Source: QHXQ01 sp038322995
Lineage (GTDB): Bacteria > Acidobacteriota > Blastocatellia > Pyrinomonadales > Pyrinomonadaceae
NCBI GenBank assembly: GCA_038322995.1
Contig: JBBQGM010000035.1
Span: 1 to 47,670 of the forward strand
Direction: 5' to 3'
DNA: 47,670 nt
In this document: positions 34,151 to 43,979 of the stretch, piece by piece
Position numbering within the stretch: position 1 is the first letter of the stretch
How the letters are laid out: every line of letters starts with the position of its first letter
Program-made: the position numbers and the translations under genes
The notes under the pieces: model-generated
What the model was told of the DNA's origin: nothing
The model's database searches: none
Seen by the model: only the letters and a program-made list of their open reading frames with translations

Positions 34151-35662
34151 ATGAGCCTTGCCCGGCCGGTTGCCCGCCTGTTACTGCTGCTGAACTTGTT
34201 TGGTGTGTCATTGTGCATGACCATGAGCGTGGTTTACGGTCAGCGGCCTCCGACTCCGGCGCAAGCTATCCCGCCCGTGTCAGCGCAACCTGCTAGTCCT
34301 GCACCGTCGCCCTCTGCAAGTCCGGCAGCACAAACTCAGAGTCCGGCCGCCGGGGCGAGTGCGCCCGCGTTCACCCTTTCGTCTGTCCCGGATATGGCGC
34401 AGTCGACTTTGCCAGCCGCCCAGACGAATCCGCCCATCACGCTGGACGATGCCCTACGTCTCGCCGGTGCGCAGTTATCGGGCTTGCAACAAGCGCGTGT
34501 GAACGAGCGCCTCGCGGCGGAAGACGTGCGGCAAGCGCGGGCCGCGTTGTTGCCAAAAGTGACCAGCCCCGTTGACTACATCTACACCTCGCCGGCGCAT
34601 GGCGGCCCGCTTGGCGAGCCGCGCGTGCAGAGTTTCATCGCCAACAACGCCATCGGCGAATATCAGGCGCTCATCAGCGTCGCGGGCGATGTGGACATCT
34701 CGGGCCGCCTGCGCGCTGTGCTGGCGCGCAATCGCGCTCTGCTTGATGCCGCCCGCGCCGGGACGGCGGTCGCGCGGCGCACTGTCGAGCAAGCGACCAT
34801 CGAAGCCTACTACGGACTCGCGCTCGCCACCGCCGGGCGGCGCAGCGCGGAGCAGAACCTCGCGGCGGCGCAGGAGTTTGAGCACATCACGTCGTTGCTC
34901 TTGAGCGGCGGCGAAGTCGCGCCGGTCGATCTCACCCGCGCGCAATTGCAGACGACGCAGCGGCGTGATGAGTTGGAACGGGCAAGTGCGAACGAAGCGA
35001 TAGCTGCGGACTCGCTACGCGTACTTGTCGGTTACGACTTTGCGCGGCCGATTGACGCGAACGATCTATTGACGCTGCTCCCGGCCGACGGCGAGGTGAC
35101 GGGCTTCAACACCGACGCCATCGCCCGCCGGCCGGAGTTCACGCAGTTCGATGCGCAATTGCGCGCCGCCCGACAGGACATACTTGTCGCGCACGCCGAC
35201 CGGCACCCGCAACTTTCTTACACGATCAACGGTGGCTTCGACACCGATTCGCTCAGGCCGGGCCGGTTGAGACAGCACACGGGCTTCTCGGCCACGTTTA
35301 ACCTCTCGATCCCGATCTTTGATTGGGGCGTGAGCAGGAGCCGCGAGCGGCAGGCGCAACTACGTGTGGAACTCACACAGAATGAGCGGGCGCAAGCGGC
35401 GCGCAGTTTTAATCAGCAGTTCAACTCGGCGCGCACGCAGGCGCGCTCGGCCGCCGCGCGCATCCGCCTCGCGGCGACAGGGATCACGCTGGCGCAGGGT
35501 AATCTGGACGCTTCCATCGCGCGTTATCGGGCCGGTGAAGCGCAGATCATCGAGGTGACGGACGCCCAGACCACGCTGGCCGCGCAGCGGCTGGCCTTCT
35601 ATCAAGCTATCTTCGATTATCAGGTGGCGCTCGCGCGGCTCAGACAGGCGGCAGGACAATGA
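34151..35662 (+). CDS. TolC-family outer-membrane efflux protein (first copy)
   Basis: A 503-residue outer-membrane channel of an RND pump. ATG 34151 is chosen since a signal peptide (about 1-31, VYGQ) follows at once; an in-frame start at 34013 would put 46 unlikely residues ahead. A Pro/Ser/Ala linker is followed by the two outer-membrane efflux repeats with ITLDDALRLAG, coiled helices and LDASIARYRAGEAQIIEVTDAQTTLAAQR. The coding end overlaps the next gene by ATGA. The copy at 40348 is a paralogue (shared NERLAAEDVRQARAALLPK/DERSAREDVRQARTAFLPQ region). Confidence 0.93.
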   Translation: MSLARPVARLLLLLNLFGVSLCMTMSVVYGQRPPTPAQAIPPVSAQPASPAPSPSASPAAQTQSPAAGASAPAFTLSSVPDMAQSTLPAAQTNPPITLDDALRLAGAQLSGLQQARVNERLAAEDVRQARAALLPKVTSPVDYIYTSPAHGGPLGEPRVQSFIANNAIGEYQALISVAGDVDISGRLRAVLARNRALLDAARAGTAVARRTVEQATIEAYYGLALATAGRRSAEQNLAAAQEFEHITSLLLSGGEVAPVDLTRAQLQTTQRRDELERASANEAIAADSLRVLVGYDFARPIDANDLLTLLPADGEVTGFNTDAIARRPEFTQFDAQLRAARQDILVAHADRHPQLSYTINGGFDTDSLRPGRLRQHTGFSATFNLSIPIFDWGVSRSRERQAQLRVELTQNERAQAARSFNQQFNSARTQARSAAARIRLAATGITLAQGNLDASIARYRAGEAQIIEVTDAQTTLAAQRLAFYQAIFDYQVALARLRQAAGQ

Positions 35663-37104
35663 GTCAAGAGCAACATTCGCCCGACAGCACAGATGTGCAG
35701 ACACCGGCTGCGCTGACACCAGACGAAAAAGTGACGCGCGTTGAAAGTGCGCGCGGGCTGACCGTTGCGGAGCAAGCAGCGCGCACACGGCAACGACGCA
35801 TAATAATCATTGCGGCGTCTGCCCTCATACTCAGCTTGCTTATCGTGCTTGTCTGGCGTCGGCGGCAGACCACCGAGACAACGACGGCGGAAGAAGCGCC
35901 GGTCGTCAGCGTGCGCGTGGCGCAGGCGGCGAAGGGGCCGATTGCGGCGCAGTTCTCCGCGCTCGGCACGATCTTCGCGCACGACACGGCGCAGGTCTCG
36001 TCCAAGATCAGCGCGCAGATCAAGCAGATGCCGCTTTGGAAGAATCGCGTCGTGCATGCCGGCGACGTGATCGCCGTGCTTGAGTCGAACGATCTGCAAG
36101 CGCAGCGCAATGAAGCGGCCGCCGCGCTCGGCGAAGCACGCGCCAACGCGCAGAGCATCGTGACCGGCGCGATCCCGCAGAACAACGCGCAGGATCAGAA
36201 AGCGCTGCGCGCCGCCCGCGCCGCTGTCGCCAATGCCCGCGCGGTCTACGAACGCCGTCTGGCGCTGTATCAGAAGAACGGCATCGCGCAGAAAGACCTT
36301 GAAGCATCGCAGTTCGAGTTGACGAAAGCGGAAGACGAACTGCGCCTGGCCGAACAGACCGTCGCCCTGCGCACCGGCGCATTGAACCCGAACGACCGCG
36401 CGCAAGCGGCGGCGCGCGTCAATCAAGCGGAGCAACATCTGGGCACGCTCGCCGCGCAACTCGCTTACGCGACAGTGCGTGCGCCGATCACGGGCGTCGT
36501 CACCGATCAGTCCTTGTATGCAGGCAGTTTCGTCTCAGCCGGTACGCCGCTCGTCACGATTGCGGACATCAGCGAAGTGATCGTCAAAGCGCCGTTCGCC
36601 GACACGGTGGCCGCGCAGTTGCAGGTTGGAGATGTGGCGGCGGTGTTGCCCACTGATCTAGCGGGCGAACAGATGACAGGCAAGGTCACGCTCATCAGCC
36701 GGGCGGCCGATCCCGTCAACCGCACCGTCGAAGTCTGGGTCACGCTGGCCAACGGCGCGGGGCGGCTGCGGGCCAACGGCGCGGCGCAGGTTATGGTCTC
36801 GACTAAGGCAAAGACGGCTGCCATCGTCGTCCCGGCCGCCGCCGTCACGCTCGACGCGACCAACGCCGACGAGGGCACGGTGATGGTTGTCGATGCGGCG
36901 AGCATCGCGCACGAGACGAAGGTCACGGTCGGTGTCCGCGCAAACGATAAACTGGAGATCACGGCGGGGCTGCAAGGCGGCGAGACGGTCGTCGTCGAGG
37001 GCAACTACGCGCTGCCCGATGGTACGAAAGTCGAGGTGAACGAAGGCGGCGATGACAAGCAGGACAAGGGCGGCGGAGACGAGAAAAAGGGTGATACGCC
37101 GTGA
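35659..37104 (+). CDS. RND efflux periplasmic adaptor (membrane fusion protein)
   Basis: A 481-residue HlyD/AcrA-type adaptor that joins the RND pump to TolC. The long N-terminal cytosolic stretch (about 45 residues) is followed by one membrane anchor (about 50-68). Then come lipoyl/barrel-sandwich strands with VVHAGDVIAVLES, a coiled-coil hairpin, TVRAPITGVVTDQSLYAGSFVSAG, a beta-barrel, and a C-terminal GGETVVVEGNYALPDG. Its ATG lies in the stop of the TolC gene (ATGA), and its stop overlaps the pump start (GTGA), so the three are coupled. Confidence 0.94.
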   Translation: MSQEQHSPDSTDVQTPAALTPDEKVTRVESARGLTVAEQAARTRQRRIIIIAASALILSLLIVLVWRRRQTTETTTAEEAPVVSVRVAQAAKGPIAAQFSALGTIFAHDTAQVSSKISAQIKQMPLWKNRVVHAGDVIAVLESNDLQAQRNEAAAALGEARANAQSIVTGAIPQNNAQDQKALRAARAAVANARAVYERRLALYQKNGIAQKDLEASQFELTKAEDELRLAEQTVALRTGALNPNDRAQAAARVNQAEQHLGTLAAQLAYATVRAPITGVVTDQSLYAGSFVSAGTPLVTIADISEVIVKAPFADTVAAQLQVGDVAAVLPTDLAGEQMTGKVTLISRAADPVNRTVEVWVTLANGAGRLRANGAAQVMVSTKAKTAAIVVPAAAVTLDATNADEGTVMVVDAASIAHETKVTVGVRANDKLEITAGLQGGETVVVEGNYALPDGTKVEVNEGGDDKQDKGGGDEKKGDTP

Positions 37105-40100
37105 CGTTGGCGGGTCTCATCTCGCAGCAAAAGCGCGCGGTGCTGGTGGTCATCGCGCTTGTCTGCGTCGCGGGGCTGTACGCGGCGTGGCGGCTGCCTA
37201 TCGCCATCTTTCCGCAGACCGATTTCCCGCGCATCATCATCACGCTTGATGATGGCGTTGTGCCCGCGCAGCAGATGCTCGTCTCCGTTACGCGCCCGGT
37301 CGAAGAGGCGATGAACGGCATCCCCGGCATCACGCGCATCCGCTCCACCACCGCCCGCGGCTCCTGCGAAGTCGATCTCTTCTTCGACTGGAGCGTGGAT
37401 ATTAAGCAATCTTTGCAACTCGTTCAGGCGCGACTCTCGCAACTGGCTGCGACACTGCCGCCGACGGCCTCGATCAACCGTGTAGACCGGCTGACTTTCG
37501 CCGTCTTTCCCGTCGGCGGCTATAGTCTCACCTCCGACACGCGCGACCCGGCCGCTTTGCGCGACCTCGCCAACAACGTCATCCGCCCGCGCCTCGCGCG
37601 GCTGCCGGGCGTGGCCACGGTCAACGTCGCGGGCGGCCAGACGCGCGAGTATCACGCCACGATTGATCCCGCCCGCCTGAGCGCGCATGGCGTCTCCGTG
37701 CAGCAGGTCGTGGACGCTGTCAAGAATTCCAACATCATCGCCTCGCCGGGCTTGATCGAAGAGAATCATCAACTTGAGCTTGCGCTCGTGAGCGGGCAGG
37801 CGGCGACGCCCGATCAACTGAACGGCATCGTCGTCGCCATTGTGAACCAAGCGCCCGTCACGCTCGCCGACGTGGCGACAATCGGCCAGGGGTTCGAGCC
37901 GCAGTACACTCTCGTCACCGCCGACGGGCGGCCCGCCGTCCTGCTCAACGTTGACCGGCAGCCCGACGCCAACACGGTCACGGTCGTGGACGAGGTGAGC
38001 GCGGAACTGGCCGCCGTGCGCCCGCAGTTGCCGAAGGATGTGCGGATCGCCACGTTCTACGATCAATCGCTGCTGGTGCGCGAGTCGATGAACTCGGTGC
38101 GCGACGCGATCATCATCGGGCTGCTGCTGTCAATCGTTATCCTCTACGCCTTCCTGCGCAACGTGGGCACGACGTTTGTCGCGATCCTCGTTATCCCGGT
38201 CACGATCTTGGCGACTTTTCTGGCGATGTGGCTCGTCGGTTTGAGTTTCGATCTGATGACGCTCGGCGGCGTGGCAGCCGCTATCGGGTTGGTGATTGAC
38301 GACGCCATCGTGGTCGTTGAGAACATCTACACGCACATGGCGCGCGGGCAAACGCGGCGCGCGGCCGTCGAGAGCGCGGTCAGTGAGATCACCATCCCGA
38401 TCATTGGCTCGACCGTGACGCCCGTCGTGGTCTTTCTGCCGCTTACATTACTCACGGGTGTGACGGGCGTCTTCTTCCGCTCGCTGGCGTTGACGATGGC
38501 CGTCGCGCTCCTGACCTCGCTCGTGCTGGCGCTCTCGTTCACGCCGGTGCTGGCCGAACGTTTCGTAAGACTGAAGCGGAAAGACGAGACAGGCGCAGGG
38601 GAGAGTGCTACGAGGGCGCACGACGTTGCGCCTGAAGAGGAAGAACAGGGCGGGCGCTTCTTGCGCGCGATCATCCGGCGCTATGAATGGGTGCTGGGGC
38701 ACGCGCTCGACAATCGTTGGCTCGTGCTGCTGCTCATGGTGTTAGTGCTAGTCGGCGCTTACTTCCTCTATCGTGATCTCGGCTCAGAGTTTCTGCCGGC
38801 CTTTGATGAGAGCGCGTTTGTGTTGGACTACAAAGCGCCGCCGGGTTCGTCGCTCACGGAGACCGACCGCATGTTGCAGCACGTAGAGGCACTGTTGCGC
38901 GCGACGCCCGAAGTCGAAAGCTATTCGCGGCGGACAGGGCTGCAACTCGGCCTTGCCATCACAGAGCCGAACACCGGCGACTTCCTCGTCAAACTCAAAC
39001 CCGGCCACGCGCGCCCGACCGCCGCGGTGACGGACGAACTACGCGGCGCAATCGAATCGTCGGAGCCGGCCCTTGAAGTCGAGTTCGCGGGCATCCTCAC
39101 AGACCTGATCGGTGACCTGACCAGTTCGCCCGCGCCCATCGAGATCAAACTCTTTAGCGAAGACACCCGCGCGCTCGACGCGAAGGCCGACGAGGTCGAG
39201 GCGGCCATCAAGCAAGTGCCCGGCATTGTGGACACGTTCAACGGCGTCGTCGTGAGCGGCCCGGCCATCACGTTCAAAGTTGACGCCGGGCGCGCGGCGC
39301 AACTCGGCGTCACGGCCGCCGATGTCGCCGCGACCGTGACGACGGCCATGTCGGGCGACACGTCCTCGGCAATCTTGCAGCAGGGGCGACTCATCAACGT
39401 CCGCGTCATCTTCCCCGCGCAGGTGCGCGCGTCGCTTGATGCCTTGCGGGCGTTGCAAGTGCGCTCAACGACCGGCGCGCTCTTCCGGCTCGATCAAGTG
39501 GCCGACGTGGAGTACGACAAGGGGCAAACGGAGATGGCGCGCGAGGGCTTGCGCCAGTTCGTCGCGGTGACGGCGCGGCTGTCGGGCACAGACCTCGGTT
39601 CGGCCGTTGCGCAGATCAAAACGCAACTCGCCAAAGACGTGAAACTGCCGCCGGGCATGACTATCGAGTACGGCGGTCTCTACAGCGAACAACAGGCGAG
39701 CTTTCGCGAGTTGGCGCTCGCGCTCGTGTTGGCGGTGGTGCTCGTCTTCATCACGTTGCTCATCGAATTTCGTTCGTTCGCGCATCCCGTCTCGATTGTC
39801 ACCGGCGCGGTGCTGGCGCTGGGCGGCGTGCTCCTCGGTCTCCGCCTCACGGGCATGACGCTCAACGTCGTCTCGTTGATGGGCATGATCATGGTCGTCG
39901 GCATCGTCGCCAAAAACGGCATCCTCATGCTCGACGCGGTGGAAGAACATCTGACGGCGGGCGACACTCTGCGCACAGCGTTACTGAGATCAGGGCGCAG
40001 GCGTTTTCGTCCCGTCTTGATGACCTCGCTCGCGGCCATACTCGGCATGCTCCCGCTCGCGCTGGCGCTTGGCGCGGGCGCGGAGCTTTTGCAACCGCTC

Positions 40101-40214
40101 GCCATCGCCGTCATCGGCGGCTTGGCCGTGGCCCTGCTGCTCTCGCTCGTCGTCACGCCGACGGTTTACGCGCTGCTACACCGGCAAGCGGGCGCACAAA
40201 CTGACGCACGATAG
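37101..40214 (+). CDS. RND efflux transporter (AcrB/HAE-1-like)
   Basis: A 1037-residue inner-membrane proton-driven pump that exports hydrophobic compounds. Start GTG 37101 overlaps the previous stop (GTGA). A first membrane helix near the N-terminus is followed by a large periplasmic loop, then helices 2-6 with GLVIDDAIVVVENIY (the Asp-Asp proton relay), a second periplasmic loop and helices 8-12 with GIVAKNGILMLDA. Length and layout match AcrB/MexB. It could equally be a transporter of lipids or other products. There is no regulator gene in the locus. Confidence 0.95.
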   Translation: MTLAGLISQQKRAVLVVIALVCVAGLYAAWRLPIAIFPQTDFPRIIITLDDGVVPAQQMLVSVTRPVEEAMNGIPGITRIRSTTARGSCEVDLFFDWSVDIKQSLQLVQARLSQLAATLPPTASINRVDRLTFAVFPVGGYSLTSDTRDPAALRDLANNVIRPRLARLPGVATVNVAGGQTREYHATIDPARLSAHGVSVQQVVDAVKNSNIIASPGLIEENHQLELALVSGQAATPDQLNGIVVAIVNQAPVTLADVATIGQGFEPQYTLVTADGRPAVLLNVDRQPDANTVTVVDEVSAELAAVRPQLPKDVRIATFYDQSLLVRESMNSVRDAIIIGLLLSIVILYAFLRNVGTTFVAILVIPVTILATFLAMWLVGLSFDLMTLGGVAAAIGLVIDDAIVVVENIYTHMARGQTRRAAVESAVSEITIPIIGSTVTPVVVFLPLTLLTGVTGVFFRSLALTMAVALLTSLVLALSFTPVLAERFVRLKRKDETGAGESATRAHDVAPEEEEQGGRFLRAIIRRYEWVLGHALDNRWLVLLLMVLVLVGAYFLYRDLGSEFLPAFDESAFVLDYKAPPGSSLTETDRMLQHVEALLRATPEVESYSRRTGLQLGLAITEPNTGDFLVKLKPGHARPTAAVTDELRGAIESSEPALEVEFAGILTDLIGDLTSSPAPIEIKLFSEDTRALDAKADEVEAAIKQVPGIVDTFNGVVVSGPAITFKVDAGRAAQLGVTAADVAATVTTAMSGDTSSAILQQGRLINVRVIFPAQVRASLDALRALQVRSTTGALFRLDQVADVEYDKGQTEMAREGLRQFVAVTARLSGTDLGSAVAQIKTQLAKDVKLPPGMTIEYGGLYSEQQASFRELALALVLAVVLVFITLLIEFRSFAHPVSIVTGAVLALGGVLLGLRLTGMTLNVVSLMGMIMVVGIVAKNGILMLDAVEEHLTAGDTLRTALLRSGRRRFRPVLMTSLAAILGMLPLALALGAGAELLQPLAIAVIGGLAVALLLSLVVTPTVYALLHRQAGAQTDAR

Positions 40215-40347
40215 TTCCGGCCCGCATGACTACTCCGCAACCTAACCTTGACAGCCAATCGGCGGCTTCCATACATTGCTCCTGCTTCCGGCGCGACGTG
40301 ACGCGCACACATGCAATCGCACCCGCTCCAGTTGAGGAGAGCAACGC

Positions 40348-42354
40348 GTGAACAAATATCCGGCGGCAAGGTTCTGCTTGCTCGCGCTCAGCGTCTGTCT
40401 CGTCGCCCCCGTGCTACGCATTAACGCGCAGCAGGCGCAACCGCTCACGTCCGCGCCGCCACTGACCGGGCCGCCGCCGTACTATGATTATCCTTACGGC
40501 AGCGAGACCACGACGAGCCGCACGTTGACGGTGGATGAGGCGGTCACGCTTGCGCTCGCTAATGCGAGCCTGTATCAGCAGTCGCTGCTCGACGAACGGA
40601 GCGCGCGTGAGGACGTGCGGCAGGCGCGCACGGCGTTCTTGCCACAGTTCACCGTGCCGCTTGGCTACATCGGCACGACGCCCTCGCAAGTGCGTGCGCC
40701 GGGCGAGCCTTTGACCTTCGGTTTCGTGAGCGCGAGCGCGATCAACGAGACGAGCGCGTTTATGAACGCCACGGGGCCCATCGATCTATCGGGCCGGCTG
40801 CGCGCGTCGCTCCGGCGCAGTCGCGCGCTGCTCTCGGCCGCGCACGCGGGCGTCGCGGTCGCGCGCCGCGAGCTCGTGCTGGCTACGGTGGACGCTTACT
40901 ACGGCCTCGTGCTTGCGCGGCAGAAGCGTCGCCTCGCCGACGAGACGCTGGCGCTCGCCGAAGGCTTCGCTAATCTCGCGGAGCGGCATCGTCTGCGCGG
41001 TGAAGGTGAAGAGGCGGATGCTTATCGTGCGCGCTCTGGGGCAGCGGCGCGGCGCGACGAGTTGGAACAGGCGCGGCTGGCCGAAGCGGCCGCGCTGAAC
41101 CTATTGCGTGTCCTGACCGGCGTGGACTTCGTGACGCATGTTGGTGTCAAACGTTTGACCTCAGACGTGCCGACGCGCGCGGACTTTCTCGGCTACACCG
41201 CAGAGATGATCCGCGCCAGACCCGAACTCGCGCAACTCGATGCACAGCAGCAGTCCGCGCGGGAAGAGCAGCGCATCGCCCGTAGCGAACTGCGGCCGGA
41301 GTTAACCTACGGTCTGAACGCCGGCTTCGATGCGGCCAACGTGGGCCGGTTGCGGCAGTATTCAGGCGGCGCGGCCATCATCAGTCTCAATATCCCCGTC
41401 TGGAATTTTGGGGCCAGCAAAAGTCGCGCGACGCAAGCCCGCCTGCGCGCGCGCGCGCTCGAACTGCAACGCGAAAGCACGTTGCAGCAACTCCGGCAGG
41501 ATTTCTACACGCAACGCGCCGCCGCCCTCGCCGCGCTCGCCCGCATCAAAACGGCCGAGACCGCCGCCAACACCGGGCAGACGAACCTCAACCTGATCTT
41601 CATCCGTTACCGGCAGAATAAAGCCGCCATCAGCGACATCATCGACTCGCAAGCGAACTACGCCGCCACGCGGCTCGCTTACTACCAAGCCATCGCCGAC
41701 TACCACACCGCGCGCGTGCGCCTTGAGACCGACCCGGCGCAAACGTCAGCGCCGCCCGCACCCGGCCGCGCTGTGGCCGGGCCTGAGCCAGCATGTGCGC
41801 TCAACGTGGCGCAAGCGCCCACGCTCGGCAAACTGCGGCTCGGCATGGACGCGGCGGAAGTGGCGGCCGTCTTCCCGCTGCTCGCCCTTGAACATCCCGA
41901 TGCGCTTGGTGTCGCCCGCGCCGTGCTCCGGCGGCCAGAGTTAGCCGGTCAGCTTGCCGCATTGCCGTTGGCGGCGGACGTGGCCGCGCTTAACCTGGAG
42001 TTCACCGACGCGCGCTTGATGCGCATCAGCGTCAACTATCAGCCGACGAACAAATGGGAGAGCAAGGATGAATTTTTGTCTGTCGTGGCGGCCCAACTGA
42101 ACACAACGGGCCGCTGGCGTGCGTTCTACGACTGGCAGGACAAGAACATCCGTGACCAGCAAGACCTGCGCGACCTCGCGCTCGAATGCGCCGGGTTTCG
42201 GTTGAGCGTAGGCATCGGCATCGAAGGCATCGGCGCGGATCAGACGCCGCACGTCACACTGGAAGACACGGCCGCGGCCCGGACACTCAGACAACGCGAA
42301 GACGCCGAACGCCAACGCGCGGCCCAAGAAGAAAAAGCTAAAGCGAAGCCTTAG
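40348..42354 (+). CDS. TolC-family protein with extra C-terminal domain (second copy)
   Basis: A 668-residue outer-membrane efflux protein. GTG 40348 has GAGGAG nine bases upstream, and a signal peptide follows (about 1-27). Residues about 55-470 are the TolC fold, homologous to the copy at 34151. After a Pro/Ala linker, residues about 490-650 form an extra domain: LGKLRLGMDAAEVAAVFP recalls the GM-x-EV motif of BamE/SmpA-like lipoprotein folds, and a charged AERQRAAQEEKAK tail ends the protein. Such a C-terminal fusion is not usual. The gene is in line with the pump, 133 nt after it. Confidence 0.9.
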   Translation: MNKYPAARFCLLALSVCLVAPVLRINAQQAQPLTSAPPLTGPPPYYDYPYGSETTTSRTLTVDEAVTLALANASLYQQSLLDERSAREDVRQARTAFLPQFTVPLGYIGTTPSQVRAPGEPLTFGFVSASAINETSAFMNATGPIDLSGRLRASLRRSRALLSAAHAGVAVARRELVLATVDAYYGLVLARQKRRLADETLALAEGFANLAERHRLRGEGEEADAYRARSGAAARRDELEQARLAEAAALNLLRVLTGVDFVTHVGVKRLTSDVPTRADFLGYTAEMIRARPELAQLDAQQQSAREEQRIARSELRPELTYGLNAGFDAANVGRLRQYSGGAAIISLNIPVWNFGASKSRATQARLRARALELQRESTLQQLRQDFYTQRAAALAALARIKTAETAANTGQTNLNLIFIRYRQNKAAISDIIDSQANYAATRLAYYQAIADYHTARVRLETDPAQTSAPPAPGRAVAGPEPACALNVAQAPTLGKLRLGMDAAEVAAVFPLLALEHPDALGVARAVLRRPELAGQLAALPLAADVAALNLEFTDARLMRISVNYQPTNKWESKDEFLSVVAAQLNTTGRWRAFYDWQDKNIRDQQDLRDLALECAGFRLSVGIGIEGIGADQTPHVTLEDTAAARTLRQREDAERQRAAQEEKAKAKP

Positions 42355-42422
42355 CTGCGGCCGACGCCGGGCGGCACCCGACATGCCCGCCCGCGGCCCC
42401 GGTACAAACTGACGTAAGCAAT

Positions 42423-42482
42423 ACGCACGCGGCCAAGCGGCAACGCGCCTCCCACTCTGCGTCGCCGCTTGGCCGTGTGCGT
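42423..42482. repeat. 19-bp inverted repeat before glcD
   Basis: Arms 42423-42441 and 42464-42482 match at 18 of 19 positions (ACGCACGCGGCCAAGCGGC on the left). No T-run follows, so it is an unusual terminator if it is one. It sits between the efflux locus and glcD. Confidence 0.75.
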
Positions 42483-42516
42483 GTGTTGCTGATTGGTGCG
42501 GTGCCGACGCGCGCGT

Positions 42517-42522
42517 TAAGAT
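42517..42522 (+). promoter_or_regulatory. Candidate -10 element TAAGAT before glcD
   Basis: TAAGAT within GCGCGTTAAGAT, the same core as before the genes at 425 and 8235. TTGGTG at 42493-42498 has 18-nt spacing. It is 16 nt before the ATG. Confidence 0.4.
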
Positions 42523-42538
42523 TGGCGCTAGGAAAATT

Positions 42539-43966
42539 ATGAGTCGTCATCACGATAGACCGATGCGCGTGGGCCGTGCGACGACGGCCGCATCCGAGCC
42601 GGATGTGCTGGCGCGTTTGCGCGCACTGGTCGGCGCGGAGCATGTTTTGATCGATGCCGACAAGGTCGAGCCGTACGCGCAGGACGCGGTGAAAGAAAAG
42701 TTTCCGCCCGAAGCGGTCGTGCTGCCGCAGACGACCGCCGAGATCGCAGCCATCATGTGCCTCGCCAACGAACGGCTGTTTCCGGTGACGGCGCGCGGCG
42801 GCGGCGTCGGCTACACTGGCGGCGCAGTGCCCGTGGACGGCGGCATCGTCATCGGCACAGAGCGCATGAACCGCATCCGCGAGATCAACGTGGCCGATCT
42901 CTACGCCGTGACCGAGCCGGGCGTGACGACATACGCGCTGCAACAGGCGGTAGAAGCGCATGAATTGTTTTATCCACCCGATCCCGCGTCCTACAAAAAT
43001 TCTTTCATCGGCGGCAACATCGCCGAGAACGCGGGCGGCATTCGTTCGGCGAAATATGGTGTGACGAAGCATTACGTATTGGGCCTCGAAGTGGTCACGC
43101 CGATGGGCGAAGTTATCCGCACGGGCGGACGCACGAGCAAGAACGTCGTCGGCTTCGATCTGACCGGCCTTATCTGCGGCTCTGAAGGCATGCTTGGCAT
43201 CATCACCGAAGCGACACTGCGCCTATTGCCGTTACCCGAAGCAACGCGCACCGTGCGCGCCACGTTCAAGACGATGACCGAAGCGTGCGCCTGCGTGCCG
43301 CGCTTCAATCGCGCGCGGGTTGTGCCGGTGGCGATTGAGGTGTTGGATCGCAACGCGATTCGCGCCGTCGAATCCGAGTTCGCCTTCGGCTTGGACGCGG
43401 CCGCGGGCGCGCTCTTGCTCGTTGCGGTGGATGGCTCGCGCAGCGAAGTCGAAGATGCGGCGCAGATCGTCGAAGGGGTGATGCGCGACGGTGGCGGCTA
43501 CGATGTGCTGGCGGCGGCGACACGCGCGGACGAAGAAAAATTATGGGACGTGCGCCGCGCGCTCTCGCCTGCGATTAAGAAGTTCGGCACGATGAAGTTC
43601 AACGAGGACGTGGTCGTGCCGCGCTCGCGCGTGCCGGAATTGATCGAACAAGTCGTCGAGATCGGGCGCGAGTTCAATACCTTCGTCGTCAACTTCGGCC
43701 ACGCGGGCGACGGCAACATCCATGTCAACTTCATGTGCGACCGCGACGATACGGAAGCGATGCGCCGCGCCCGCGCTGCCGTGCGCGCCACCTTCGCCGT
43801 TGCCGTGAACTTAGGCGGCACGATCAGCGGCGAGCACGGCATCGGCTACGTCAAAGCCCCCTACATCGACATGGCGCTCGGCAGTTCAACAATTGAAGCG
43901 ATGAAGCGCATCAAGCACGCGCTTGATCCGAACGGGATTTTGAATCCGGGCAAGATGTTCGTCTGA
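42539..43966 (+). CDS. glcD: FAD-linked glycolate/D-lactate dehydrogenase (GlcD type)
   Basis: A 475-residue FAD-dependent 2-hydroxyacid dehydrogenase. ATG 42539 has AGGA five bases upstream. The FAD_binding_4 domain contains PVTARGGGVGYTGGAVP (about 80) and NIAENAGGIRSAKYG. The C-terminal FAD-oxidase domain shows NFGHAGDGNIHVN, ISGEHGIGYVK and the end LDPNGILNPGKMF. In the glycolate oxidase complex GlcD works with GlcE and GlcF, neither of which is present here, so it may act alone like D-lactate dehydrogenases. D-lactate, from the LarA protein at 31142, is a possible substrate. Confidence 0.92.
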   Translation: MSRHHDRPMRVGRATTAASEPDVLARLRALVGAEHVLIDADKVEPYAQDAVKEKFPPEAVVLPQTTAEIAAIMCLANERLFPVTARGGGVGYTGGAVPVDGGIVIGTERMNRIREINVADLYAVTEPGVTTYALQQAVEAHELFYPPDPASYKNSFIGGNIAENAGGIRSAKYGVTKHYVLGLEVVTPMGEVIRTGGRTSKNVVGFDLTGLICGSEGMLGIITEATLRLLPLPEATRTVRATFKTMTEACACVPRFNRARVVPVAIEVLDRNAIRAVESEFAFGLDAAAGALLLVAVDGSRSEVEDAAQIVEGVMRDGGGYDVLAAATRADEEKLWDVRRALSPAIKKFGTMKFNEDVVVPRSRVPELIEQVVEIGREFNTFVVNFGHAGDGNIHVNFMCDRDDTEAMRRARAAVRATFAVAVNLGGTISGEHGIGYVKAPYIDMALGSSTIEAMKRIKHALDPNGILNPGKMFV

Positions 43967-43979
43967 CTTTAACCGCCGT

